DNA from: Anaerolineaceae bacterium UBA5211
Lineage (GTDB): Bacteria > Chloroflexota > Anaerolineae > Anaerolineales > Anaerolineaceae
NCBI GenBank assembly: GCA_002412595.1
Contig: DHVJ01000015.1
Location: 6,091-70,090, forward strand
Reading direction: 5' to 3'
Length of the DNA: 64,000 bases
The position numbers were made by a program, and so were the translations under genes. The notes below the pieces were generated by a model. That model was not told where the DNA came from. It ran no database searches and worked only from the letters and a program-made list of their open reading frames with translations. Positions 50,444 to 58,925 of the stretch are shown here, one piece after another. Every line of letters starts with the position of its first letter. The stretch's first letter is position 1.

Positions 50444-52958
50444 CTTTCACCTCCTTCACCTCCAAAACCGACATGGCCAGCGCCATTTCATCGGAGTAAT
50501 CAGACGCTTCTGTTACCCGCGGAGCTTCGTACATACGCCGGGCGCGTTTTTCCAATTCGGCTTTCATGCCCTCAATTTCCTGGCTTAATTTTTCTTTGCC
50601 AATTTCATTGATGGTCTGCTGCATCTCATTGATCACGCGCGCGTATTTATCACCTTCGGCCGCCGAAATCCACTCAATGCGGAAACGGCCGGGGCTCATG
50701 CCTAATTTATCCAAAGTTCTCATCAACCTGTCGGCGCGGGTGGCGCCCACGCGTTGGCCGGTGATATAGTGGCAGTCCTGTGGGTGGCAGCCGGAATACA
50801 GCACTGCGCCCGCCCCCAGGCGGAAAGCTTCGTAGATAAAGTCGCTGTCCATACGCGCCGAACACATCACGCGGATACCGCGTTCATTGGCGGAATAATC
50901 AAAGTGGCTGGTGCCAGCCAGGTCCGCGCCGCCATAGGAACACCAGTGACAGCGGAACGCGAATATTTTTTCTTCCGGTTTTTCGGCCAGCAGAGCGCGA
51001 ATTTGCGCCAGCACCTGCGCGTCGGTATAGTGCATTTGGGTAATGGCATTATGCGGGCATTCCGCCACGCAGCCGCCGCAGCCGTGGCACTTGGCCGTAA
51101 CCACCTGAGCCGCGGTGCCTTTTTCAACTGTGATAGCGCCGTAAGGGCAGGCTTTTGCGCAGAGGCCGCATTGCTTCCCGTCCGCGCTGACACAGCGGTC
51201 TTCCCACACCTGCGCGATGATCGGCTCAATTTGCCATTCATCCGAATGCAGGATGCGGCCGGCGCGCGATGCGCAAGCCAAACCGGAAGATACGGAAGCC
51301 GGGATATCTTTCTGCCCCTGGCAGGCTCCCGCCAGGAAAATACCGTCGGTCGGGCTGTCCACCGGGCGCAGTTTGGGATGGTATTCCATAAACCAGCCGC
51401 CCGGGCTTTGTGAAATATTTAATACAGAACTAACTGTATCCACATCCGGTTGGGGCACCGCTGCCTGGTTGAGCATGACCATATCATATTCACGCTCCAT
51501 CACCTTGCCCAGCGATACGTCTTCGGAATGCACAAACAGATTGTGGGTCAGTTCATTTTCTGTGATCAGCCCCGGGCGTCCTTGAATGAAGTGGATACCC
51601 ATTTCGCGCGCCCGATCATAGAATTCCTCATAACCCTTGGAGGGTGTGCGAATATCCATGTAGTAAATCGATAATTCAATATCCGGGTACATTTGCTTGA
51701 GCAGGATCGCGTTTTTAATGGCATACATGCAGCAGAAGTTGGAGCACCAGGGGTTGAAGCGTTTATCGCGTGAACCCACACAGTTGATAATAGCCACTCG
51801 CTTGGGGTTCTGCCCATCGCTTGGACGCATAAGATTGCCGGTGGTTGGACCGGCTGAATTGTTCAGACGTTCCATCTCCATGGCTGTGATCACGTTCGGA
51901 TAGCGGCTGTAGCCATATTCGGGCATCACGCTCGGGTCGAAGTGGTTAAAGCCGGTGGCTACCACAATGGAGCCAACGTCCTCCCACTCAACTTTATCCT
52001 CTTGACTGAAATCAATCGCATCCAGCGCACCGCAGGCATCCACGCATTTATAACAGTGGATGCAGGCGTCCTGGTCAATGGTATATAACAGGGGAACCGA
52101 TTGGCTCATCGCGACGTAAGCCGCCTTGCGGGGAGCCAGGTTCATTTCAAAGTAATTGGGTACTTCGATTGGGCAGGCGCTCGCGCATTCACCGCAGCCA
52201 TTGCAGCGGTCCGCGCGTACAAAGCGCGCTTTTTCACGCAGCTGTACTTTGAAGTTACCCACGTAGCCTTCTACGCGTTCTACATTAGTGTAGGTCTTGA
52301 CTGTAATTTTCGGATGACGCGCCGCGTCAACCATTTTAGGTGCGAGAATTCATATACTACAGTCCATGGTCGGGAAGGTCTTGTTCAGTTGTGCCATGAC
52401 CCCGCCAATGGTCGGTTCTTTCTCCACTAAAATTGTTTCAATACCCTGATCCGCCAGGTCAAGCGCCGCGCTGATGCCCGCTACGCCGCCGCCGATAACC
52501 ATGGCCTTTTTGGTTACGGGTACGGTGATGAATTCAAGAGGGGCCAGAAATTGTGCCTTGGCAACCGCTGCCGCGGTTAAGTCCTTGGCTTTTTGCAAAG
52601 CGCCTTCCTTGTCATGTCCATGCGCCCAAGTGCATTGCTCGCGGATGTTGGCCATTTCCATCAGGAAGGGGTTCAATCCGGCTTCCGAAACAGCGCCGCG
52701 GAAAGTGGTTTCATGCATGCGCACCGAGCAAGCCGATACGACTACACGGTTCAGGTTGTACTTCTTGATATCTTCTTTGATGAGGGACTGGCCGCTATCG
52801 GCGCAGGCGTATAGCGTATCGGTGGCGCGCACCACCCCGGGCAGGTGAGAGGCCCATTCGGCCACCTCCGCCGGAGGGATTACACCCGCAATATTGCTGC
52901 CGCAGTGGCAAATGTAAACGCCGATACGCAGTTCCTCTTTTTTAGGACTATCGCTCAT
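50433..52958 (-). CDS. hdrA: HdrA-MvhD flavoprotein, predicted selenoprotein (in-frame TGA)
   Basis: One frame of 841 residues, interrupted only by TGA at 52350-52352 (Sec at 203). Residues 1-150 are the HdrA N-domain (ICHCGSNIAG, VVSACSVRMHE), then the FAD motif VIGGGVAGISAALDLADQG near 152. The TGA falls in FPTMDCSI-Sec-ILAPKM, exactly the conserved Cys of HdrA. After it come CNGCGECASACP near 252, CIHCYKCVDAC near 297, and two further 4Fe-4S motifs (CGLCAKACP, CHGCGGCVAECP). The final ~170 residues are an MvhD domain (FRCHWCSYGGADLAG, GCHPQDCHYITGQR). HdrA hosts the bifurcating flavin; Sec in HdrA is known from Methanococcus. A SECIS-like hairpin follows the TGA. Ribosome site AAAGGAG. Confidence 0.9.
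52312..52352 (-). promoter_or_regulatory. Candidate bacterial SECIS element in hdrA
   Basis: TGA at 52352-52350 (minus strand), 17 nt later GGTTGACGC (52332-52324), loop GGC, GCGTCATCC (52320-52312). The stem has eight base pairs and one T-T mismatch. The apical loop starts 26 nt after the TGA and begins with G, which fits the spacing, loop size and G rule for bacterial SECIS. Determined by eye only. Confidence 0.65.
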
Positions 52959-52994
52959 GCCGCTCCTTTGAAAACAGGGTATTGACTTGCATAA

Positions 52995-53519
52995 CTAACA
53001 GGTTGTATCTTTTAAAGGAATCTTGGGTAGAACCTCATCCTTAATTGACTTGATGGCTTCCCGGCGGGCTTTCTGCGCCTGCTTTTCAGGCGTGGTCAAC
53101 TTGAGGGCTTCTTTCGGGCACCACAACACACACTGCGGACCGTCTTCCTGGTCTTCACACTGGTCGCAAATTTCCACCAGTCTGGTGAGCGGGTTGACCG
53201 AAATCGCGCCGAAATCGCAGGCTTCTACGCACCAGGCGCAGGCGTCGCATTTCTGCGCGTCGATTTTGATAATGCCCGTATCCGGGTCCTGATCCAGGGC
53301 ATCCTGCGGGCAGGCCAACACACAAGGCGCATTCTCGCAAGTGCGGCAGGCCAGGGCTGTGATCAGCACCTCGTCCACACGCACTGTGCGGATGCGGCTG
53401 CGGTAGGTGTTGTATTCTCCCGTCTTGGTGTATGAACAAACATACTCGCAGATCTGGCAGCCAATGCAAAGATCCGGGTCACAGTCAATATATTGATATT
53501 TCGAAGTTGATGATGGCAT
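52995..53519 (-). CDS. 4Fe-4S ferredoxin subunit (HycB/BamC-like)
   Basis: 174 residues with four cluster motifs: CIGCQICEYVC near 18, CRTCENAPCVLACP near 58, CDACAWCVEAC near 88 and CDQCEDQEDGPQCVLWCP near 118. The layout is that of the electron-transfer subunit of AOR-type or formate/benzoyl-CoA reductase systems. It lies between the AOR gene (18 bases upstream) and hdrA, so it probably passes electrons from the tungsten enzyme to HdrA. It ends in a Cys-containing tail. Confidence 0.86.
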   Translation of the reverse strand: MPSSTSKYQYIDCDPDLCIGCQICEYVCSYTKTGEYNTYRSRIRTVRVDEVLITALACRTCENAPCVLACPQDALDQDPDTGIIKIDAQKCDACAWCVEACDFGAISVNPLTRLVEICDQCEDQEDGPQCVLWCPKEALKLTTPEKQAQKARREAIKSIKDEVLPKIPLKDTTC

Positions 53520-53537
53520 TATTCTTCTCCGTTGAGC

Positions 53538-55424
53538 TTACACGCCAATTTCTTCGGCCACGTCCGGCATACCCAGCTCAATTAATTTGGATTTGGGTAT
53601 CAAGCCTTCCTTCGTCCAGCCTTTGGCTTCGTAATAACAGTCCTTCATATATTCCAACTCTTCATCCGAAGTGAAATGTCCGGCTGAAGGGCCTTTGGTC
53701 ATGGGTTCATTCATCCAGCGGTACGGCAGGGTATCATCCGAGCGCTGCCAGCCTTCACGAATATTAAAGGCTTTCTTGATGGTATGGGCGCGCATGCCGA
53801 TGGGGTCAATGTCGTCATATTGCAGATCCCAGCCCGTGGTGGCGTTGATCAGGTTGACAATGGTCGGCCAGGCGCCTGCCCGGTCGGCTTTGCCGGTAAA
53901 ACAACGCCGGATGAACTTGCACAGCGGTAATGTATCATATACCGCCGCGTACTCTTCCGTATCTTTGGCTAATTGGCCGCGTGTTTCGTCCACAGAGAAG
54001 CGATCCACCTGGCCCTGGATATCCGGGTCATAGGCTGCCGTACGGTTATGGCAGGGGCCGCGCGTACCGACCGCCGAACCGAGCGAGAAGGTCTTCAATC
54101 CGCGTGCTTCGTAACCGGCCGGCTCCAACCCCTTGGAGTGCATGGCCCATTTATACGTTTCCGTGCCGCGCATCTCATCCGTGACAAAGCTGGCGACACG
54201 CGTGCCCTCGGATAGCATCTTGCCAATGCCTTCGCGGTCGCGGATCATCTCCGCTGTGGTTACGGCCGCTTCCCCATCCCCGAAACGCAATTCAAACCCT
54301 TCCGGATACTTTTCACACTTGAAATCTTCCTTGGTGAAGATGCCTTTTTCAAACGTTTCCATCGCCCAGGAAATTGTGATGCCCATCGAAATAGCATCCA
54401 TACCGCTGCTATCCGCAATGGAAATCAGCTTGATAACTGCGTTGATATCGTCAATGCCCAAATTGGAACCATTGGCGAACAGGCATTCGTATTCGATGCC
54501 GGTCATGGCTCCCGTCCAAGGGCCTGTTTTTACCACGGACATCTGTTCACAGGCAATCGGACACTGTGCGCAGGCAATGGTCTTTACTTTATTATGCTCA
54601 TGCAGGTACTCACCGCTGATGGTTTCCACACCCTCAAAAACGCCTTCGCTATAGTTACGGGTAGGCAGCAAGCCCAGCTTGTTCATGTTCAACACGTTAG
54701 TAGAAGTGCCCAGGATGCGGTATTTGGAGGTGTGTGGTCCCTGGGCCGCCTTGGTAATATCGAAAGAAAGTTTGTTCAAGGTTTCGGGGTCGGCCACTTT
54801 AATGCCATGTGTGCCGCGCACCGAAACAGCTTTCAGCTTCTTGGAACCCCACACGGAGCCGTGCCCGGTGCGGCCGGCCTGGCGGCCGTCGTTGGTCACG
54901 TTGGCAAAGCGCACCATATTCTCGCCGGACGGGCCAATGGTGGCAGAGCGCACCTGGTCGTCATTCAGTGCCTCACGGATGGATTCTTCGGTTTCAAAAG
55001 TGCCCAATCCCAGTAATTTGGTGGCGTCGCGGAACTCTATCCGGTCGTCGTCGATAAAGATATTCACCCAGCTCTCACTGGCGCCGTGGATTACGACACC
55101 ATCCCAACCGGCGCGTTTCAGCGCGATGGTAAACCAGGAACCGGACAGACTGTCGCCAATGAAACCGGTCATAGGTGATTTGGAGGCCAGCCCATATTTG
55201 CCGCCCACCGGAACCGGCGTGCCGGCGAATATACCGTTGGCGATACAGACGGGATTATCGGGTGAATAAGGGTCGCAGCCCGGCTTGATATTTTCCCAGC
55301 ACAAGCGCGAGGCCATCGACACGCCCCCAATCCACAGCTTATACCATTCTTCCGGCTTATTCTCCACCCATGTCTTGCGTTCTGTCAGATCGATATGTAA
55401 GATTTTTCCGCTGTAACCAAACAT
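53538..55424 (-). CDS. Tungsten aldehyde:ferredoxin oxidoreductase family protein
   Basis: 628 residues. N-terminal GYSGKILHIDLTERK, ASKSPMTGFIGDSLSGSWFTIALKRAGWDG near 82-112, NDGRQAGRTGHGSVWGSKKLKAVSVRG near 178 and the 4Fe-4S motif ACAQCPIACEQM near 287 define the AOR family, whose members use a bis-tungstopterin. AOR oxidises aldehydes to acids or, run backwards, reduces acids; the related BamB acts on benzoyl-CoA. A BamB role is suggested by the HdrA, MvhD and ferredoxin partners but cannot be decided from this sequence. ATG has AGGAGCG just upstream. A MoaD/ThiS gene lies 31 bases upstream. Confidence 0.9.
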   Translation of the reverse strand: MFGYSGKILHIDLTERKTWVENKPEEWYKLWIGGVSMASRLCWENIKPGCDPYSPDNPVCIANGIFAGTPVPVGGKYGLASKSPMTGFIGDSLSGSWFTIALKRAGWDGVVIHGASESWVNIFIDDDRIEFRDATKLLGLGTFETEESIREALNDDQVRSATIGPSGENMVRFANVTNDGRQAGRTGHGSVWGSKKLKAVSVRGTHGIKVADPETLNKLSFDITKAAQGPHTSKYRILGTSTNVLNMNKLGLLPTRNYSEGVFEGVETISGEYLHEHNKVKTIACAQCPIACEQMSVVKTGPWTGAMTGIEYECLFANGSNLGIDDINAVIKLISIADSSGMDAISMGITISWAMETFEKGIFTKEDFKCEKYPEGFELRFGDGEAAVTTAEMIRDREGIGKMLSEGTRVASFVTDEMRGTETYKWAMHSKGLEPAGYEARGLKTFSLGSAVGTRGPCHNRTAAYDPDIQGQVDRFSVDETRGQLAKDTEEYAAVYDTLPLCKFIRRCFTGKADRAGAWPTIVNLINATTGWDLQYDDIDPIGMRAHTIKKAFNIREGWQRSDDTLPYRWMNEPMTKGPSAGHFTSDEELEYMKDCYYEAKGWTKEGLIPKSKLIELGMPDVAEEIGV

Positions 55425-55455
55425 GCACGCTCCTTAAGCAAAAAATTACCGGTTT

Positions 55456-55740
55456 CTATCCACCGGCTAATAATGACAGCAATATTAATTTATCGCCGTC
55501 TTTTGGTTTAAAGGTCAGTTCATTTTCATGGATGATTTTTTCGCCATTCAGGCTGAAGACGTTGGTGGGAATCAGGCTCTCCCCGCTCTTTTCAAATACT
55601 TCGCCGACGAGGGCAGGAAATTGTTTGGCTAAGGAGATTACCACCTGCTGTAGGGTATCGCTGGGCGCCAGTTCCAGATCAACGCTGGACTGCCCCGTCA
55701 ACATCCTGGCTATACCCGTAAATTCGATTACAACACGCAT
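55456..55740 (-). CDS. MoaD/ThiS-family sulfur-carrier protein
   Basis: 94 residues with a ubiquitin-like fold pattern and the C-terminal LLAGG, the Gly-Gly that is activated and carries sulfur. MoaD-type proteins make the dithiolene of molybdopterin/tungstopterin. It stands first in the AOR operon, and so fits supply of tungstopterin to that enzyme. A ThiS role is less likely by context. Confidence 0.85.
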   Translation of the reverse strand: MRVVIEFTGIARMLTGQSSVDLELAPSDTLQQVVISLAKQFPALVGEVFEKSGESLIPTNVFSLNGEKIIHENELTFKPKDGDKLILLSLLAGG

Positions 55741-55913
55741 GGTTTCCTCAAATATATTTTTGCAAGCTTCATCCGGCTTGTTTGGTATTGTAGGAGTGCA
55801 ATGGTTAACAAGTTAGTAATTAATTGATTATGACAAATATCTCGAAAAAGTATAACGATCCAATTTCTAATAAATCGTTGATAATGCATAATTCAGATAT
55901 ATTTTATCATGAT

Positions 55914-56573
55914 TCATTTTCGCGGGCCAAACAAGGCCGTTCCAATGCGCACCAGGTTGGCGCCCTCTTCAATTGCCGTCAGATAGCTGTGGCTCATGCC
56001 CATCGAAAGCCAACGCACCTCGGAGTTTTCCTTTTTAATGCGCTCGAATATCTCGCAGGTGGTTTTGAAATACGGCCGCGACAGCTCCTCGTCGCCGGTC
56101 AAAGGCCCCATGGTCATCAGTCCCTGCAATTTCAGGTGCGGCAGCGCGCCGATTACCGCAGCTAATTCGTCCACTGCTTCCGGCAGTGCGCCGTCCTTGT
56201 TTTCCTCGCGCCCGCTGTTGACTTCGATGAAAACCGGCAGCACCTTTTCCTGCTGGGCGCAGTATTTTTCCAGGGCACGCGCCAAACGGGGCGAATCCAC
56301 CGTTTCCATCAGGTCAAACAGTGAAACTGCCAGGTCAGCTTTGTTGCGCTGCAGGTGACCGATCATGTGCCATTCGGCCCGGAAGTCAATCTGCGGCAGC
56401 ATGACTTGCGCCTCCTGTACGTAATTATGACCAAAGCAGCGGATACCCGCTTCCCAGGCTGCCCGTACTTCTTCCGGTGTGCGCGTCTTGGCCGCCGCCA
56501 GCAGGGTCACTTCTGCCGGGATTTCCTTTAATAAGCGTTCCGTGTTTTCTTTGATGCGATCAAGGGCGTCCAT
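55914..56573 (-). CDS. yggS: YggS-family pyridoxal phosphate homeostasis protein
   Basis: 219-residue alpha/beta barrel of the PLPBP group. VTLLAAAKTRTPEEVRAA near 24 holds the PLP-binding Lys, HNYVQEAQ near 49, WHMIGHLQRNKADLA near 68 and EVNSGREENKDG near 119, LSMGMSHSYLTAIEEGANLVRIGTALFG at the end. It binds free pyridoxal phosphate and keeps it available to enzymes. Monocistronic. Confidence 0.92.
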   Translation of the reverse strand: MDALDRIKENTERLLKEIPAEVTLLAAAKTRTPEEVRAAWEAGIRCFGHNYVQEAQVMLPQIDFRAEWHMIGHLQRNKADLAVSLFDLMETVDSPRLARALEKYCAQQEKVLPVFIEVNSGREENKDGALPEAVDELAAVIGALPHLKLQGLMTMGPLTGDEELSRPYFKTTCEIFERIKKENSEVRWLSMGMSHSYLTAIEEGANLVRIGTALFGPRK

Positions 56574-56608
56574 ATCCTATCTATTTTAATCGATGGCGCC
56601 CAATATTC

Positions 56609-56764
56609 CATGATATTCATGCCGTTTTTTGTATAAACAACATCACTAACTATGACCCGCACTGGGTTTGGATTGCCTGCGACATCGTCGGCAGCATGGC
56701 TATACTGGGTTATCTTTGGCTGCACAATCGCACGGAGCGGGAATTAAAGCAAGAAAAAGCATAA
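56609..56764 (+). pseudogene. C-terminal fragment of an MFS-type transporter
   Basis: An open frame without a fitting start reads NITNYDPHWVWIACDIVGSM then AILGYLWLHNRTERELKQEKA and stops at 56764. The pattern is the last helix and tail of an MFS permease. The rest of the gene is absent, so this is a deletion remnant. Confidence 0.45.
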
Positions 56765-56891
56765 ACTCCTCTTTTTTATCTACCGGGAAAGTTCAGGCTG
56801 GGAACACCGTCATTTGTTAGGCAGAAAGCATGACTGAAATCACAAAAATTAATTAATCAGATAATTCCAATAAAGTTTTTATATTCCATAC

Positions 56892-56908
56892 CTATACTTA
56901 AAGTATAG
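56892..56908. promoter_or_regulatory. Palindromic candidate operator before uspA
   Basis: CTATACTT, A, AAGTATAG, a perfect 8-bp inverted repeat with one central base, 28 bases before the uspA start. It overlaps where a -10 box could lie. Confidence 0.4.
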
Positions 56909-56936
56909 ACAACTATAAATTCAAAAAGAGGTGCAT

Positions 56937-57356
56937 ATGTTCCAAAAGATCTTGATCGCCTACGATGGTTCAGACCACTCCCGCCGCGCTGCGCGAATTG
57001 CCGGCAACATGGCGCGTGTGCAACCCAAATCGGAACTGGTGCTGGTGTGCGTTTTAGAGGCCATGCCAAGCGGGTTAGGTACACCCTACATTGAAAACCT
57101 CATCACCGATCGCACCCGTGAAGGGGAAGTCATGCTGCAGCAAGCCCGCGAGATCATCGGCGGAGACGTGGAAGTCAGCTCGGAACTGCTTTTTGGCCCG
57201 CCGGCCGAGAGCATCATGAACGTGTCCACCAACCAACATTGCGACCTGATCGTAATGGGCACGCGCGGTCTGGGCGGCCTTAAGGGATTGCTGGTTGGTA
57301 GCCAAATACAGAAAGTGATCAGCCTGTCCACTATTCCAGTCCTGGCAGTCAAATAA
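56937..57356 (+). CDS. uspA: Universal stress protein (UspA family)
   Basis: 139 residues from ATG at 56937 (GAGG five bases upstream; a GTG two codons earlier is the alternative). KILIAYDGSDHSRRAARIA at the start and DLIVMGTRGLGGLKGLLVGSQIQKVISLSTIPVLAVK at the end give the USP fold with the GxxGxGxxG-type ATP loop partly present (GTRGLGGLKGLLVGS). A cytoplasmic stress protein whose partner is unknown. A terminator follows directly. Confidence 0.9.
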   Translation: MFQKILIAYDGSDHSRRAARIAGNMARVQPKSELVLVCVLEAMPSGLGTPYIENLITDRTREGEVMLQQAREIIGGDVEVSSELLFGPPAESIMNVSTNQHCDLIVMGTRGLGGLKGLLVGSQIQKVISLSTIPVLAVK

Positions 57357-57361
57357 CACCA

Positions 57362-57391
57362 ATCCCGCAGCAATGCTGCGGGATTTTTTTA
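57362..57391 (+). terminator. Intrinsic terminator after uspA
   Basis: ATCCCGCAGC, AAT, GCTGCGGGAT (57362-57384), then a T run. Confidence 0.9.
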
Positions 57392-57425
57392 TAAAATGCG
57401 CTGTAATTTAAACCAATCCGGCTAT

Positions 57426-58925
57426 CTATGAAAGCTTGTGAAAGGTATCTTTCAAGGCCGGGTAAAGTTCACGATAACGGGCATAAAGTTCGTCGTATTT
57501 TGCGGCATCATCAGTCGGCCTGACTTCATTCGTGCGATGGATCACGCTTCTACAGGCTTCTTCAACCGAAGGGAAGGCACCTGCGCCAGTAGCGGCCAAC
57601 ACAGCCGCCCCGAAAGCCGCACCCTCTTTCGAGTCCACTGTAAAGATGCTGGTATCCAACACATCCGCGATGATCTGCAGCCAGGTGGAGTTCTTCGCCC
57701 CGCCGCCGGTGATACGTACATGGTCAATCTGTCCCAGCCCGGCGCTGCGCATCAGTTCGTAGCTGTCCCGCAGCCCAAAAGCCACTCCTTCCAGCACCGA
57801 ACGTGCAAAGTCGTTGAAATTGTGCCGGATTGTAGCGCCCACGAATCCGCCGCGCGCCAATGGGTCGGGGTAGGGTGTGCGTTCGCCCGTCAGATAGGGC
57901 ATAAATAGCAATCCCTGACTGCCTTTGGGGGTCTGGGCGGCGTTCGCTACGATTTCATCGTAGCTCAGGTTAGGCGTAAATGTCTCGCGGAACCAGCGCA
58001 GACTGCCGGCAGCGGAGAGCATCACCCCCATCAGATGCCACCTGCCCGGAACCGCATGGCAGAATGCATGCAATCTTCCATCCTTCTCGATGAAGGGCGA
58101 ATTAGTTGTGGCAAAGACCACGCCGGAGGTTCCTAAACTAATCGAAAGGATGCCTTCTTCAACTGCCCCGGTTCCCACTGCCGCGGCTGATTGATCGCCT
58201 CCCCCTCCGAAGACCGGAATACCCTCCCGTAATCCGGTTTCGTCAGCCGCGGCTTTGCTCAAGGAGCCGGTCGGTTCGGTACCCTCGAATGTCAGTGGGA
58301 ACCAGTTTGCCTGCATGCCCAGTTTGTCAATCAATTCAAACGACCAATCCCGCCTTTCCAGATTGAATAACACCGTACCGGACCCGCCGGCCCGGTCCAT
58401 GGCATAATCTCCGGTCAACTTGAAACGCAGATAATCCTTAGGCAGCAGCACGTGCCGGATCTTTTGATAGATGTGCGGTTCTTCTTCCTTTACCCACAGG
58501 ATTTTCGGGGCAGTGAAGCCAGTCAGGGCATCGTTTCCGGTGATCCGGATAAATTCCGCCTTTCCGATCACCTGCCGGATTTGGTCACATTGTTTTTGGG
58601 TGCGCTGATCATTCCAAAGGATGGCAGGCCGCAGCACGCGCCCATCCTCGTCCAGGATCACCAGTCCGTGCATTTGCCCAGTCAATCCAATACCTTGGAT
58701 TTCTGCTGGGGATATGCCTGTATCCTGCACGACTTTGCGTATGCTCTCCACTGCGGCCCGCCACCACAGCTGCGGATCCTGTTCACTCCAAAGCGGGTAG
58801 GGTGTCTCGTAGGAATATTCCGAAGCTGCCATTCCCATGATTTTCCCATTTCGATCAATCAGGATCGCCTTTGTAGCAGTGGTAGAAGTATCAATTCCAA
58901 AAAAATATGGTTTCGTGTTATCCAT
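57426..58925 (-). CDS. xylB: Xylulokinase
   Basis: 499 residues of the FGGY kinase family. GIDTSTTATKAILID at the start (ATP-phosphate motif), GLTGQMHGLVILD near 82 (substrate contacts), AILWNDQRTQKQC near 105, and the later GGGAKNSTWLQIIADVLD near 415 are typical of XylB. It phosphorylates D-xylulose to xylulose 5-phosphate. ATG follows the TAG stop of the upstream gene with no gap. Last gene of the xylose operon. Confidence 0.92.
   Translation of the reverse strand: MDNTKPYFFGIDTSTTATKAILIDRNGKIMGMAASEYSYETPYPLWSEQDPQLWWRAAVESIRKVVQDTGISPAEIQGIGLTGQMHGLVILDEDGRVLRPAILWNDQRTQKQCDQIRQVIGKAEFIRITGNDALTGFTAPKILWVKEEEPHIYQKIRHVLLPKDYLRFKLTGDYAMDRAGGSGTVLFNLERRDWSFELIDKLGMQANWFPLTFEGTEPTGSLSKAAADETGLREGIPVFGGGGDQSAAAVGTGAVEEGILSISLGTSGVVFATTNSPFIEKDGRLHAFCHAVPGRWHLMGVMLSAAGSLRWFRETFTPNLSYDEIVANAAQTPKGSQGLLFMPYLTGERTPYPDPLARGGFVGATIRHNFNDFARSVLEGVAFGLRDSYELMRSAGLGQIDHVRITGGGAKNSTWLQIIADVLDTSIFTVDSKEGAAFGAAVLAATGAGAFPSVEEACRSVIHRTNEVRPTDDAAKYDELYARYRELYPALKDTFHKLS

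Noticed and set aside
52335..52350. Separate gene starts around the HdrA stop codon, with the 633-residue part as an independent protein beginning MVDAARHPKI
   Set aside because: The frame is continuous through TGA, the surrounding sequence matches HdrA exactly, and no ribosome site precedes that ATG. One selenoprotein explains both parts.
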